A DNA stretch of 64,000 nucleotides from Luzula sylvatica (GCA_946800325.1 OX326959.1:9010501-9074500), one strand, 5' to 3'. Positions 31,171 through 43,309 are shown, counted from the stretch's first letter. Numbers and translations: made by a program. Notes: a model not told the origin generated them from the sequence alone.

Positions 31171-34100
31171 AAAATAGATGATAATTGTTGAATTCAAGTG
31201 GAGTAGCAGTATCAATTTTTTTCGTTAAGAGTCCATATGGTTCTAAAATTTGGGTGTTTGTTTTCAATTACATTACCTCAATGAATCAAAATTAGGGTTT
31301 AGAACCGTAATTTCATTAAAATTTACTGGCATAGGGTTTTCAGTCTCTAATACATGATAAAGAGTTTAGCTTTTTTGTGAAATTTAGATGGTTCTCGTTT
31401 TTATTTATAAAAAATCCTTTCGATGATGTTGAAATTTTGGTTGAAGGTGTGGACTATGATGTCCAGAGCACTGAAGGCTTCGTTCCAGAGGACATGTAGC
31501 TGCGTAATCCTTACTGGTCGTTGATGTCATTGCACATGCAAAGAGTTATCTATGGGTGGGGGGAAAGGTTTAGACATTAACAATGACTTGATCCGTTTCA
31601 GCACTATGGGCATCGAAATGGTTTTGCAAGGGAGGCTTATTACTGCCAAGGTAAAATCGAAAGTTACTCAACACATTCATTAACAATTAACATGATTTTT
31701 AATAAAATATTGTAATAAATGTTCAACCATAATCAGATGCTTGACGTGCTTCTCCGATTACTCCGCCGTTGTTGCATGGACCCTTTGAACCATAATAAAA
31801 AAACAATGGTCCTTTCGGTTCGATTAATAGGTATTTTTTTGGTGAGATTTATGTTAATTAGTGAAACTTGTTTGTTAAGATTCGTTTTTTGGTATTTTCA
31901 GATTTATAAATGAAATTGACATGAATTGATTTGGTGTTAATTCTAACTTTTTTTTGTTGAGATTTGAGTTAATTCTTGCTGAAACATGGATTGATTTTGC
32001 TGAGATTTGTGTTAATCTAATCAGGAATGAAACAAATCTGTTAATTCGTAAAAAAAATTCAGGGGCTGTTTCACTGGTACTAGTAAAATTCCGGGGTTTT
32101 TTTGCAATTTTTTTAGTTTTCAGTGATTGTGTTGTAGTTTCTGAATTTTCTGGGTTGTTTTTGCAGTATTTTAATTTTCAGGGACTGTTCTACATTTTTT
32201 TCAGGGGCACTTCTGTAATTTCCAGGGGTTCTGAAATTTCAGCAATTTTTTCAGGGTCTCTTCTGCAATTTTTTATTTTTCAGGGACTCTTTTGCAATTT
32301 TCAGGGGCTCTTTTGTAATTTTTTAATTTCAGCAATTATAATTGACAAGTTATGTTATTTGAATTGATTTTGTAATTATTCGAAATTGTTTCCTGTCAAT
32401 TAAGGAATTGGTATTGCAGGGATTCAGTTAGATGTCAATTAGGAAAAATGAATTAAGGAATTGATTATGTTTCATGTCCAGTTGTAATTTGTAATTGATT
32501 GTGATTTTGTAATTATTGCTGCGATTTTGTTTCATGTCAATTAAAGAATTGTAATTAAAGATTTGATATTGTAAATTGTTGAGATTCACTGGAATTGATA
32601 ATTTTATTTGAATTGATTTGGAAAAAAGATTATTTAAATGAAGTTCTAACACCTGCGATTGAATTGAATTGATAAATTAATATTTATTGATTTGAATTGA
32701 TTTGATTTTGTATTTGCAGTTAATTAAGGAAGTTAGTTATTTGATTTCAAATGGTTTATGGCTTGACACTGCATCAAATAACTTAATGCAAAAAATGCTT
32801 TTCAAACACTCGTTAAAACATTGTTATGGCTAAAAAGGTACAAAATAATTATGGCTATGGCTTGACAATTGTTAATAAATCGTTCTCAATGGTTATGGCT
32901 TGAAAATTGTTCCAAATTAAATTAACTTCACTTCATAAAAACTAACCAAGAGAAAAATGTTAAAAATGCAAAACGTTAATAACTATGTTTTTCAATATGA
33001 ATTAACACTAAACCTTACGCTTAATTAGTGTTTGTTTATTGTATGCTTTTCTATGGTCGGAAACCAATTAGTTCTTTGATAATGACCATTGCGGCTAAGT
33101 TTGGACTAAGGTCATTTATTAATGTCAATTAGGTTAGCATTTTGCAATTATTCCTTCCATTATAATGTCTAGGACCATTGTTAGGTTTGTATTTTGATAA
33201 TTACCATTTTAAAATTTATAAAACCGTTTCAAACACATCAAATAAACGCTGCAAAACGAGAAATGAAATTTACCCTCCCTTTGATAATTAAATTTTTTGA
33301 ACATCTAGACCATTGTTATGAAAAATTCATTTTGAGTACTTTATGTAAAACATCTTACACTAAAGCAAATTCACCCTTATTTTGATCAAAAAAATCATAA
33401 CAAAAATAACTGTACAACCATTTCTGAAAAAAAAGAAATATCAGTTTACTCATGATAAATTATAAACCATAAAATTGTTTTCAACTATAAAAATACAATG
33501 TAATTTAAAACTTCTTAAAAACAAACCCGATTCTTCTTAGATAAAAATAAATTTAACATGAAATACATTACAAAATCAAAACAGTGACAAAAACATTTTT
33601 AATTATTAGTACAAATACCAATTGACTAGGAAAAAATTAAGTTTTTTTCTACATAAACAAATACCAACTAACAGGAAATACATTATAATATCAAAACAAT
33701 GACAAAATATCTTTCATTCTTAGTACTACAAATTTAAGCTTTCTTTTAAAAAAACAAATACCAGTTAACATGGAATTCACTATAAAAAATATCATCCAAA
33801 AAAATTCTGAAAAAATCAAATACCAGTTAACAGGAAATACATTACAAAAGCAAAATTGAGACAAAAACATTTTCAATTGTTAGTACAAATATCATTTAAC
33901 TAGGAAAATTTAAGTTTTCTTTTTAAAAAAAAAAAATACCATGTAACATGAAATTAACTGTAAAAACATTTCATTCAAAAAATACCAATTAACAAATCAA
34001 ATACCAGTTAACAAAACAAATATCAGTTAATACACTATAAATACCCGTTGTTAAATAATAGCAGGAGTCAACTCATAAAGTAAAAAAACTATGAATTAAC

Positions 34101-34889
34101 ACTTAAACAAATTAGGAAGAAAAAATTACATGGAACTCGTATGTTTTCATTAAAGTAAAAAATCAGACACATTTTAAAGAACAAAAAATTTCATTAAAAT
34201 AAAAAAATAAAGTAAAAACAGTAAAATCTATAACAACAAATTAGGAAGACAAAACAGTACAAGATTTTTTGAAATGAATTTCTTTTCATGGAACTCGTAT
34301 GTTTTCCAAACAAAAACTATGAAATCTATGATATTTTACACAAAAAAAACAGTAAAAACAAGAATTAAAAGGGAAACTCATCAGTTACAATAACAGAGAT
34401 AAGAACATATCAAACCTCAATAACAATAATTGACACTGAATTGTCACCTCTGAAAAAATAATGGTGTAATTTGGTTTCGAAAATTCAAGAGTGGAAATTC
34501 AACATAAATGTTGGTTTCAGACTCCATTTATAGAGCTAGCAAAATAATTTGAAATTCAAATTTAGGTGTAATTCCCCCCAAGAGTTGTTCACTGTTATAT
34601 CCCAACGACCGTCATTAATGACATTAAATGGAGCTCTGTATTATAGCAGTTAATATCAGGTCATGATTACAACATGAAATGACGATTTTGGTAGGGGTGT
34701 AAAACGATACGGCCCGTAACAATTGACAGCAAGTCCCGTAAATCCTAAAGCCCAAATGAAATCAAGCCCTTAAGGGGTTCTACAAATAAGCTAGATTAAG
34801 GTTTAACACATACACTTTCCAAGTCATCAAGACCTGGGGGGGACGAATGTAGGGGATATACATCACGACTCAAAAAATATATAAATTTT
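31171..34889. other. Gene-free AT-rich DNA with degenerate repeats
   Basis: No recognisable gene. At 32058-32325 the phrase CAGGG(G/A)CT-CTTTTGCAATTTT recurs about seven times. At 33600-34030 the motif AAATACCA-TTAAC-AGGAAA recurs about eight times. Short exon-like bits near 31450-31500 and 31590-31650 are not continuations of the peroxidase that I can identify. A TATA-like CTATAAATGGAG on the minus strand near 34540 has no downstream ORF. Confidence 0.5.
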
Positions 34890-34894
34890 TTATT

Positions 34895-35115
34895 CTACTC
34901 CAAAATGTACCTGCCGAATTCTTCATTATTGAACTATTACATTTAGTTAACGTGATAATTAAAACATATAATTAAATATTCATTAAAATTTATTCAAATT
35001 TATCAATTTGAATAAATATTAATTACGTATTAAGTTAATAGCCAACATGTGCTCGTTATCATGTTAATTAAATATACTAATTTAGAACATAGCTCATGTT
35101 AGGGTAAAATTTGGG
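34895..35115. mobile_element. Foldback family F, left half only
   Basis: CTCCAAAATGTACCTGCCG through GTTAATTAAATATACTAATT matches the left arm of the foldback family. It stops at about 35115 (GGTAAAATTTGGG), where unrelated sequence and then a captured LHT fragment begin. The rest of the unit resumes at 36100. Confidence 0.75.
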
Positions 35116-35371
35116 AAAAAATACCAAATTTTCAATTGAAACATTTGGGCGGAATTTCAAACTCCGTTTTTTTTTTTAATTAGGCGGACAATGATTCCCC
35201 GCCTATTCGTAAACCAATTAACCCACGTAAGTAAGTTCATCAAAAAAAGACGGATAATGATTAACCGCCTGGCGCTCTTTGAAAGACCGCAAAAGACATT
35301 TTTCAAATTTTTTTCAGATGTTGGTTATTTCGTTAATTAACTTATTAAACTTGATTATTTGCAAAAAATTT
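35116..35371. other. Insert with imperfect GGCGG inverted repeats
   Basis: A spacer between foldback sequence and the LHT fragment. It contains AGGCGGACAATGATTCCCCGCCT (35182) and AGACGGATAATGATTAACCGCCT (35249), two similar imperfect hairpins. Nothing coding. Confidence 0.5.
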
Positions 35372-36098
35372 CCTCAAAAAATTCACATTTTATAAATATA
35401 CATTTGAGGAATACAAACTCAAAGCCACTCAACTCCTAAATATACATTTCACCGCTGTGCAACTTTATTTTTGATGAAATATAAACTATTTTATTATTTT
35501 ATTATAATTATTAATTTTGAAAGGAAAACATTTTTTTCGTCTCTAATATCTTGATCTTGATTTCTTAATCTTAAGTACAAAGTTAATAACAAACAAAAAT
35601 AATACCTCACTCTGAAAACTTCTAGTATAAATAGCGAGATATTTAACTTGTAGACTATCATTGCAGGTTTATGCTATGACTGGTTTTGACACGATTGAAA
35701 CAATTACACTAAAGAAACTTCATTTTATGCTGAGCTTCGGTCTTCGTATAGTTACTCGAAGCTTATATGTTGGTAATACACTAACTCGTATTCTTTAGAA
35801 AATTTACCAAAATCTCGTAATTACGAAGATGATGGTGACTTGATATTTTCGTGATTCGTAGCATTTACAATACTTGTTGCGGTATGTTTGCCATTATTCA
35901 ACGAGTTACTAGCATTCTTTGGAGGGTTTGCATTTGCCCCTACAGCCTATTTTGTAAGTAAAAAGTACCCTTGTTTCGTATGATATAAATTATTAGGGGA
36001 GTTCAGTGATATATCATTTTTCTTAAGATACATTCTTTTTCAAAGATATTTTAAGTAATTTATAGTTAATTAATATTTACGGTAATGTCTCAAGTGTA
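35372..36098 (+). pseudogene. LHT fragment: part of intron 3 to intron 5
   Basis: Close duplicate of 4315-5038 in LHT copy 1. It includes complete exon 4 (35667-35772, 106 nt) and exon 5 (35862-35953, 92 nt) with intact splice sites and no stops, but no other exons. Substitutions such as VFDM to GFDT and MPS to MLS suggest loss of constraint. Both ends abut foldback-family repeats, so it was probably captured by, or inserted into, such an element. Confidence 0.92.
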
Positions 36099-36100
36099 TA

Positions 36101-37370
36101 ATTATGGATTAAGTTAACAGCTAACATGTACTGGTTATCATTTTCATTAAATATACTAATTAGAACATAGAGATGTTACGGTAAAATCTGGGGAAATATA
36201 TCATATTTCGAATTAAAATCAACCTCGACTTTTGAAAAAAAAAGATAATTAGTACACGTTAGCCGTTAACTTAATCCATAATTAATTATTATTTAAATTC
36301 ATAAATTCGAATAAATTTTACTGAATATTTAATTATATATCTTAATTATCGATATAATTGGACGTAATAACTAAATAATGGAGATTTCGGCAGGTACATC
36401 TTGGAGGGGTTTAATTTTTTTTTTTTTAATATTCTGACACCACTTTTGAAAAAAAATTAAAAAAATTATTCCACCCCAAGATGTACCTGCCGAATTCTCC
36501 ATTATTTAGTTATTACGTCCAATTATATCGATAATTAAGATATATAATTAAATATTCAGTAAAATTTATTCGAATTTATGAATTTGAATAATTATTAATT
36601 ATGGATTAAGTTAACAGCTAACATGTACTGGTTATCATTTTCATTAAATATACTAATTAGAACATAGAGATGTTACGGTAAAATCTGAGGAAATATATCA
36701 TATTTCGAATTAAAATCAACCTCGACTTTTGAAAAAAAATGATAATTAGTACACGTTAGCCGTTAACTTAATCCATAATTAATTATTATTTAAATTCATA
36801 AATTCGAATAAATTTTACTGAATATTTAATTATATATCTTAATTATCGATATAATTGGACGTAATAACTAAATAATGGAGAATTCGGCAGGTACATCTTG
36901 GAGGGTTTTATTTTTTATTTTTTAATATTCTGACACCACTTTTGAAAAAAAATTAAAAAAATTATTCCACCCCAAGATGTACCTGCCGAATTCTCCATTA
37001 TTTAGTTATTACGTCCAATTATATCGATAATTAAGATATATAATTAAATATTCAGTAAAATTTATTCGAATTTATGAATTTGAATAATTATTAATTATGG
37101 ATTAAGTTAACAGCTAACATGTACTGGTTATCATTTTCATTAAATATACTAATTAGAACATAGAGATGTTACGGTAAAATCTGAGGAAATATATCATATT
37201 TCGAATTAAAATCAACCTCGACTTTTAAAAAAAAATGATAATTAGTACACGTTAGCCGTTAACATAATCCATAATTAATAATTATTTAAATTCATAAATT
37301 CGAATAAATTTTACTGAATATTTAATTATATGTTCTAATTATCACGTTAATTAAATATAATAGTACGAAT
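36101..37370. repeat. 496-bp tandem array, about 2.6 units
   Basis: The landmark ATTATGGATTAAGTTAACAG occurs at 36101, 36598 and 37094, and CCACCCCAAGATGTACC at 36471 and 36967, giving a period of 496-497 bp with near identity. Each unit is a foldback family F palindrome plus the linker TTCTGACACCACTTTTG. Tandem growth of a miniature transposon is a route to a satellite repeat. Confidence 0.9.
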
Positions 37371-37414
37371 ATGGTAAAATCTGGGGAAATATATTATATT
37401 TTGAATTCAAAATC

Positions 37415-37535
37415 AATCTCTCGACTTTTGAAAAGTCGAGAGATTTATTAAATATACACAGGCACTGGAGAAGAAATCGCTCGACTTTTGAAAAGTCGAG
37501 CATTTTTAATCTCTCGACTTTTCAAAAGTCGAGAG
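37415..37535. repeat. Three perfect short hairpins on one theme
   Basis: Dyads: 37415-37445 with 15-bp arms around one G (core CTCTCGACTTTT); 37479-37501 with 11-bp arms (GCTCGACTTTT-G-AAAAGTCGAGC); and 37511-37535 with 12-bp arms around one C. All share CTCGACTTTT/AAAAGTCGAG. The same CTCGACTTTTGAAAA half-site occurs inside the tandem array units, where the second half is missing. Confidence 0.85.
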
Positions 37536-37607
37536 TGTTATTTTTCAAATTTCCGAACTTTGTTGTCTATTTTAGGTATTTGAAAACTTATTTGGTCTAC
37601 ATATCAA

Positions 37608-37890
37608 AACGTAGGACTGGCCCTGGGTTCAACATAGATTATTATCGACATTAAGACAGAACGAATTTAGTCTTTAAGAATTTTTTTTTGAAACAATCAA
37701 ACTCGCATCGTGGTAAATAACTAATGAGGACCGATTACTGGCCTTATTTATCATTGTCGCCCAAAAATTCATAAAAATATGTCATACATATAAAATATAT
37801 AAAAATCACATGATATATGTAAAAACATAAAGATGATATCATGTTTAAAAAATATGTACAATGAACGTTGAAGATGTTAGAAAAAATGTG
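37608..37890. repeat. Duplicated segment X, copy at locus B
   Basis: Nearly identical to 8240-8515, from AAAACGTAGGACTGG to GAAGATGTTAG. Here about 1.15 kb, including a Harbinger miniature, separates it from the LINE-A copy; at locus A they are adjacent. Confidence 0.8.
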
Positions 37891-38542
37891 TATATATATA
37901 TAAAAGAAAGAAAAAAAAATAATGAATAATATCTTGGCGGCAAGTAACTGACAGGTGGAAATTATTTCTCATAATGAAGTATACTTATGTGAAATAGTAG
38001 TATAAGGGATAAGGGATACTATTAAAAGATACATAACTTTATTATTGGTGTTCTAGTTTTATAGTGATTGTATATTTTTTAACGAAAGATAAATAGGAAA
38101 CTTATGAGCCTTCTCTATTCTTTAAAAAAAACAATATTTCTAGATGACTAGACTTGTTATCTATTAAGTTGCTCCCATATTTTATTTTATTTTTGAAGAA
38201 AAATAGAGTAGGCTATTGTGTCCTACTTCTATTATATTATTTATATAAATGTTTCTTTTTACAATTTTGAATTTTGAGGATATTTGCCCTAATCTAAAAA
38301 TGACTACTCCTAAATATCCTCTTATAATTAAGAATTTACAATCCAAAAATCTAATTCCTGAGAATTTAAATCCTAATTATGTATAAGCACTTTCTTTTCC
38401 TACCCCACAGCGGCGTCTTCCACAGCGGCACTTGTGCCTATCGCCGATTACACTTTTCCTATAATCTCTTCTCCTCTGGAAAACAATTATTATACCTTCT
38501 TCCCTTCCCATCCATCTACATCTATGATCGCTTGTCTTCTAA
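37891..38542. other. Gene-free DNA before the Harbinger miniature
   Basis: AT-rich; nothing recognised. Around 38400-38540 it becomes pyrimidine-rich with a short ORF not resembling any family. Confidence 0.45.
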
Positions 38543-38971
38543 GGGTGTGCTCCCGAGTTTTTTATGAAGGGGAGGGGAATGAAGGGGAAGGGGATGGAGG
38601 GGAAGGGAATGAATGGGAAGGAAAGAAAAGAATTTTCTCTTGCTCCCGAGTTCAAAAATGTTTAATGAAGGAAAAATGAAGGAAAAGAATAACATCATGA
38701 AAAAATGATAATTTTACCCTTTGAATAATTACCAACTATATAATAAAAATAGGGATATTTTAGGTATTATAATGTTTTAACATTTTGTCCCCTCCATTGC
38801 CTCCCAAATTTGGGGAGAAAAATATTTGGTCTCTTTTGTATATGGAGGAGAAATAGTGTCTCCTTCATTTCCTTTCCCCCTCATCAAAAAAAACTTGGGT
38901 GCAAGATAAAAATTAACCAACCCCTCCATTCCCATTCTCTCCCTCCCAATTCCCTTCATTGGAGCACACCC
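38543..38971. mobile_element. PIF/Harbinger (Tourist-type) miniature, 429 bp
   Basis: Ends GGGTGTGCTCC and GGAGCACACCC are perfect 11-bp inverted repeats flanked by the 3-bp target duplication TAA (38540-38542, 38972-38974), the Harbinger preference. The interior has G-rich (GAAGGGGAGGGG) and complementary C-rich halves; no transposase. Confidence 0.88.
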
Positions 38972-39045
38972 TAAGCTTCTGAACGATTTTCCTCTGATAT
39001 TCTGGATTTGGAGGTAGGGTTGAAGGAAAGATGGAGACGTACTGA

Positions 39046-39573
39046 GATTTAGGCAGATCGTGTTTTTTCAGATTTTTAAGCATGGTTGAAGGTTTGATTT
39101 GAGATCGCTTTACATCTGGTGTGCTGAATCTATGTCCTGTAAATTTGAAATCTGGCCCATTATCATCTCTAAGGTATGTGTTTCTTCGCCTCCCCTACTA
39201 CTTCTTTCACCCCTGTAATTGCCTTCTCTCTTCTGCATTTAGATCTGAATTAAATCACCAAATGGTTTCATGATTATTAGGTTCAGATATTGAGTTTAGC
39301 GTAAATCCTGGTATAAGATTATCAAAATCTTTGTGTAGGTCTCCTTCATGATCCATTTCATTTGCATTTAGCCCTCCTTGATTGATTTTTCTATTGCTCA
39401 TTCCAATTTTAGAACTATATTCTCTGTCCTCTTCTCTATTTCTGGTACTGGTACAAGTACGCCTTGATCTGATTATATTACTTGTACTGGTACTGATACT
39501 GGTACCAATATTTGGGCTTTTGATACCGGTACTAGTACCGGTACCAATGTTTGGTCTTCTATTTCTGACCACT
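39046..39573 (-). mobile_element. LINE family A, 5'-truncated copy B
   Basis: Homologous to 8539-9028 plus 9320-9345, without the hAT insertion. It keeps the C-terminal tail frame (39572-39255) with Thr/Ser repeats encoded by GGTACY hexamers and an open stop-free end, so this copy shows the better-preserved tail. It contains no RT sequence. Confidence 0.82.
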
Positions 39574-40019
39574 ATTTGATTTCAAAAATGTTCAAACTCG
39601 AATTTTTTTTTCATTTGATTTGACTGACCACTATTTGATTTCACTGGCCACTAGTAAAATTTACTTCATTGGTTCATTAGAGATTATTAAATTGTTACCC
39701 GTGATTGATCAGTAAGCAATTACATATTGATTTAACCGATCACTTGTAAAATTCGAATGTTTACTGAGTAAGCAATTTAATGTCAGTAAAGCTATCATCA
39801 TTGTTGCATGTGATCAATCACATGCAAATTTTATTTAAATTGATTTTAATATGCAAAATTTACTTCAATATGCTTAGAGTTATTATTACTTCATTACAAT
39901 TTGCATAGAGTTAGTAAATTGTAAAAACAATAAATATTGGCCTAATATTGTAAAACAATTTGCATGAACTCAAGAATTTTAACGGCCGACAACCTCCAAA
40001 AAAAAAATTGGCCTACTAA
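39574..40019. other. AT-rich DNA, no gene
   Basis: Contains two near copies of GACCACTATTTGATTTCA (39569, 39625) and related GGCCACTAGTAAAATT motifs. Nothing coding. Confidence 0.45.
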
Positions 40020-40563
40020 TTAAGTGTGTCCGAATTGTAACTCTTAAATGAAAATGTCAACCCATCTTTTCACGGATTGCAACTTCATTAAACCCATTTG
40101 GGAGGCCATAAGAACGCATCTAGCTCCAAACCTAACGTGCCAACCGACACTACACCAACAATGGTTGACAAATCGGGATTTCGTAATAAAGGAAAAAAGA
40201 AAAAATACGACACACTTTTCTTGGCCACAATATGGTCGGTGTGGAAAGAACGCAACAATAGAATTTTCTCGACCAAACAATCACCTCACACGGTCCTAAT
40301 TACGACAATCATGGCCGAAGGACATCTTTGGGAAACTCATTGCTAGTGCTTCAAAATGCCTTTGATCATGAGGCGACCAGGGGTGGTCTTATTATTTTTC
40401 TTCTATCAAAAAATGCTCTTTTTTTTCCTTTTCTTCTAGTCTCTGGAAATTCTAAAGTGGTTAATGGAAATACATATTTCATGTATGACAAAATAATGTA
40501 TTTGATCTAACTTAAATATATTGAAAGAAACATACGACTTCTGTTTATTTCAAAAAAAAAAAA
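40020..40563 (+). mobile_element. LINE 3' fragment (zf-RVT and tail)
   Basis: The + strand encodes the end of an L1-type ORF2: a zinc cluster CPNCNS...STHLFTDCNF with a stop inside it (near 40045), then IWEAIRTH and, after a frameshift near 40195, LFLATIWSVWKERNNRIF before a stop (40344-40346). About 200 bp of 3' UTR ends in a 12-A tail at 40552-40563. It is related to the LINEs at 44349 and 50657. Confidence 0.85.
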
Positions 40564-41110
40564 ATATATATATATATATATTATCGACTGCGAACTAAGT
40601 GGTAGTCAATAATATTATTGACAATCAAATACTATTTTATATCAAGTTGATAGCCAAAAATATTAGTATTGACTACAAACAAATAATATTGGAGACGGAA
40701 TTGTTGGATGTAGCAAATAATATTCCGTAATAGTCAATATATAATATGTTTTTCCGTAGTGACAAGAAATTTATTGTTGAGAGGTATTAAGCATCAATTT
40801 TATATTATGTCTCATTTTATGTGAAATAATGAATCTATCATATAACTCTCTTTATTTATTATGTGTGCAGAGAGGGACAAACACGTTGTGACACACTTCA
40901 CTCAATTTGTGATTTTTTTCACAAATACTTCTCAATCTGCATGTATTTTTTATTTTTCTTGAAATACATTTTTTAGATTATTGTCATTTGCTTCTCGATT
41001 ATGTCGTAGTTGAGTATATTTTGATTTTTTGTATAGCCAATTTTTCATTACACTTGTATTCAATCACATACGACTTTGACGATTTTAAAGGATAACTTAT
41101 AGATTACCAT
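40564..41110. other. AT-rich DNA with a possible CACTA end
   Basis: (TA)n at 40564-40580, then repeated ATTGACTA/TAGTCAAT motifs up to CCGTAGTG at about 40761. This could be the decayed right end of a CACTA element; no left end was found. No gene. Confidence 0.4.
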
Positions 41111-41120
41111 ATGTGCTCAT

Positions 41121-41669
41121 AGGGATGTCAATGGGCCGGGTAAAACCCGAACCCGCGGGTACCCGACCCGAACGGGGCGGGTAATATCAGAAAAAAAATA
41201 CCCGCGGGTCGGGTATTACTCGAAAAAAATACCCGCTCCGGGTTCGGGGGTAAAATTTTACCCGCCGGTATACCCGAACCCGAAAAAATACCCGAACCCA
41301 AACCCGAACCCGAAAATACCCGAGAAATATCCGAAAAATACCCGAAAATACTCAATGATATGAAAATTTGTGGTGTTTTATGGATTAATTATTTGTAATA
41401 TTTATATTTATAATGTATTTTGTACAAATTGTTTATTTTATGTATACAAAATTGTTGGCGATTTTACATATTTTTATAATAATTAATAAAAAAAAGAATT
41501 TAGATTTTTTATTGATTATTTTTAGGTAACGGGTTCGGATTCGGATATACCCATTATCCGCGGGTTCGGGTTCGGGTTCGGATATGATTTTTTATCCGCG
41601 GATATTTTGGGTTCGGGTTCGGATATGGGAGAGGCTTATCCGAACCCGACCCGCCCGGTTGACATCCCT
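41121..41669. mobile_element. Mutator-like miniature with CCCGAA subterminal array
   Basis: Ends AGGGATGTCAA and TTGACATCCCT are perfect inverted repeats, and the 10-bp target duplication ATGTGCTCAT is perfect (41111-41120, 41670-41679). Subterminal zones are dense in CCCGAACCCGAA, ACCCGCGGGT and related motifs on the left, and GGGTTCGGGTTCGG on the right. The middle is AT-rich. No transposase. Confidence 0.88.
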
Positions 41670-41679
41670 ATGTGCTCAT

Positions 41680-42403
41680 ATGTTGGAAGCAGGGCCAAGG
41701 GTAGAAGTGAAGCGACAACTGTGTGAATGCTTGGAACACTATTAAAAATTCATTGTGGAAGAAATGCAACAAAGAAGTTAAATGGGAGAGGGTCTAGAAA
41801 TTAGGTTGTCGAAATAAAATCAATTTAATTAATATTTTTTCATGTTATTTATTTTAATTGCACTTTGGTAATCGGATTTTTTTTATCTTCATGCTATCTA
41901 TTTTAATCAATTTAAAAACTTTTTTTTACATTCTTTTATGAAAATAAGAGTACAATATTAAATAAAAGCAATAATAACAAAAGATTATTTTGGTCATTAC
42001 TAATTATTTTATATCTGTTATAACATTTTAACTAATTTCTTATTCCATCAAATTTACCGAACACTAGTAGAATAAAATGAAATAAGTGCTCTTCTATTTT
42101 TCATTCTTCCACTCTTCATCCTTCACCGAACAAGTACTCTTCCACTCTTCCATCCATTACCAAAAGGTCCTTATTACTAGAGCATGTTTAACAATCTAGA
42201 ATTACAAGGGGATTAGAATTTTAAGATGTGTGCATCACATACTTCACTGTTTGGCATATGGAATTAAAAGTGAATTTCAAAGTGATTTGATTTTATCAAA
42301 ATTTTGAGTGCCAAGTCGATGAAAATTGAAAATCAATTAAGCCAAATAATTAACTATTCTGATTCCCATTTAGGACCTTCAGAGGTTTTTATATAACAAG
42401 TGG
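41680..42403. other. Distal upstream DNA of LHT copy 3, no gene
   Basis: Nothing recognised. AT-rich apart from 41690-41810, which has mixed composition but no frame. Confidence 0.45.
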
Positions 42404-42413
42404 ACTTATCATT

Positions 42414-42938
42414 AGGGGTGTAAACGGTTCGGATCCGGTTCGGATAGTGGTCATACCAGATCCGGATCCGTATTTTTTGTCGGATCCGGATCCGGATCCG
42501 GATAGTGTCGGATCCGGATACGGTTCGGATATTAAACGGATACGGATACGGTTCGGATATCGTCGGATACGGATACGGATCCGGATAATATTCGGATAGT
42601 TCAGACATATATTGTATATGTAATTAATTATTTTTTTCTAACCAAAATATTTATGATGCAATTATGATAATACTTAAGTAATAAATAATATAATTATACT
42701 TTACTAAATTCAAATATTTGTCGAATATAATAGAGTAATTTGGTCGAAATGATCAAAACGTGAGTTTGACTAATAATTTATGTCGCGCGAATACGGATAC
42801 TAATAATTTATAATGTATACAATATTATATTTTAATTAATCAATTCAAAATATATTTCTTAAATTTTAATTTAATTCTTATATTAAAGGAAATTCTTATA
42901 TGATATTTTGAGTTTGGGGAAAAGCAACGTGAGGGAGA

Positions 42939-42989
<51 letters not shown>

Positions 42990-43309
42990 TGATGTGAGGT
43001 GAAGAAAAAGTGATGTGATGTGAGGTGAAGAAAAAGAGAGAGAAAGATGTTTAATAATTTAAAAAATTAATATATTAAAAATGATAATGAATTTGGAAAA
43101 ACGGGTACCCGTTTTGCATTGCTATTCGGATCCGGGTAATTATCCGGATCCGGATCCGACCGTATTTTTTGTTTCGGATCCGGATCTGAAAAAACGGATC
43201 CGGGTAGTATCCGGATCCGTTCGGATCCGGATAATTTTATTCGGATCCGGATATTTAGACGGATCCGGTTCGGGTCGGGTCGGGCATTACCCGCACCATT
43301 TACATCCCT
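42414..43309. mobile_element. Mutator-like miniature with GGATCC subterminal array
   Basis: The termini AGGGGTGTAAA and TTTACATCCCT are inverted repeats with one mismatch; the 10-bp target duplication ACTTATCATT is perfect (42404-42413, 43310-43319). Both subterminal zones (42425-42600, 43120-43280) are packed with CGGATCCGGAT dyads. A GA microsatellite of about 55 bp lies at 42931-42987. The ends match those of the 41121 element (AGGGRTGTMAA), but the subterminal repeats are unrelated. Confidence 0.88.

Noticed and set aside
40743..40761. Full CACTA element
   Set aside because: Only a CCGTAGTG-like right end is seen; no CACTA left end or target duplication.
41121..41669. Interstitial telomere repeats
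   Set aside because: CCCGAA-type motifs differ from the plant TTTAGGG repeat and are confined to a transposon with its own target duplication.
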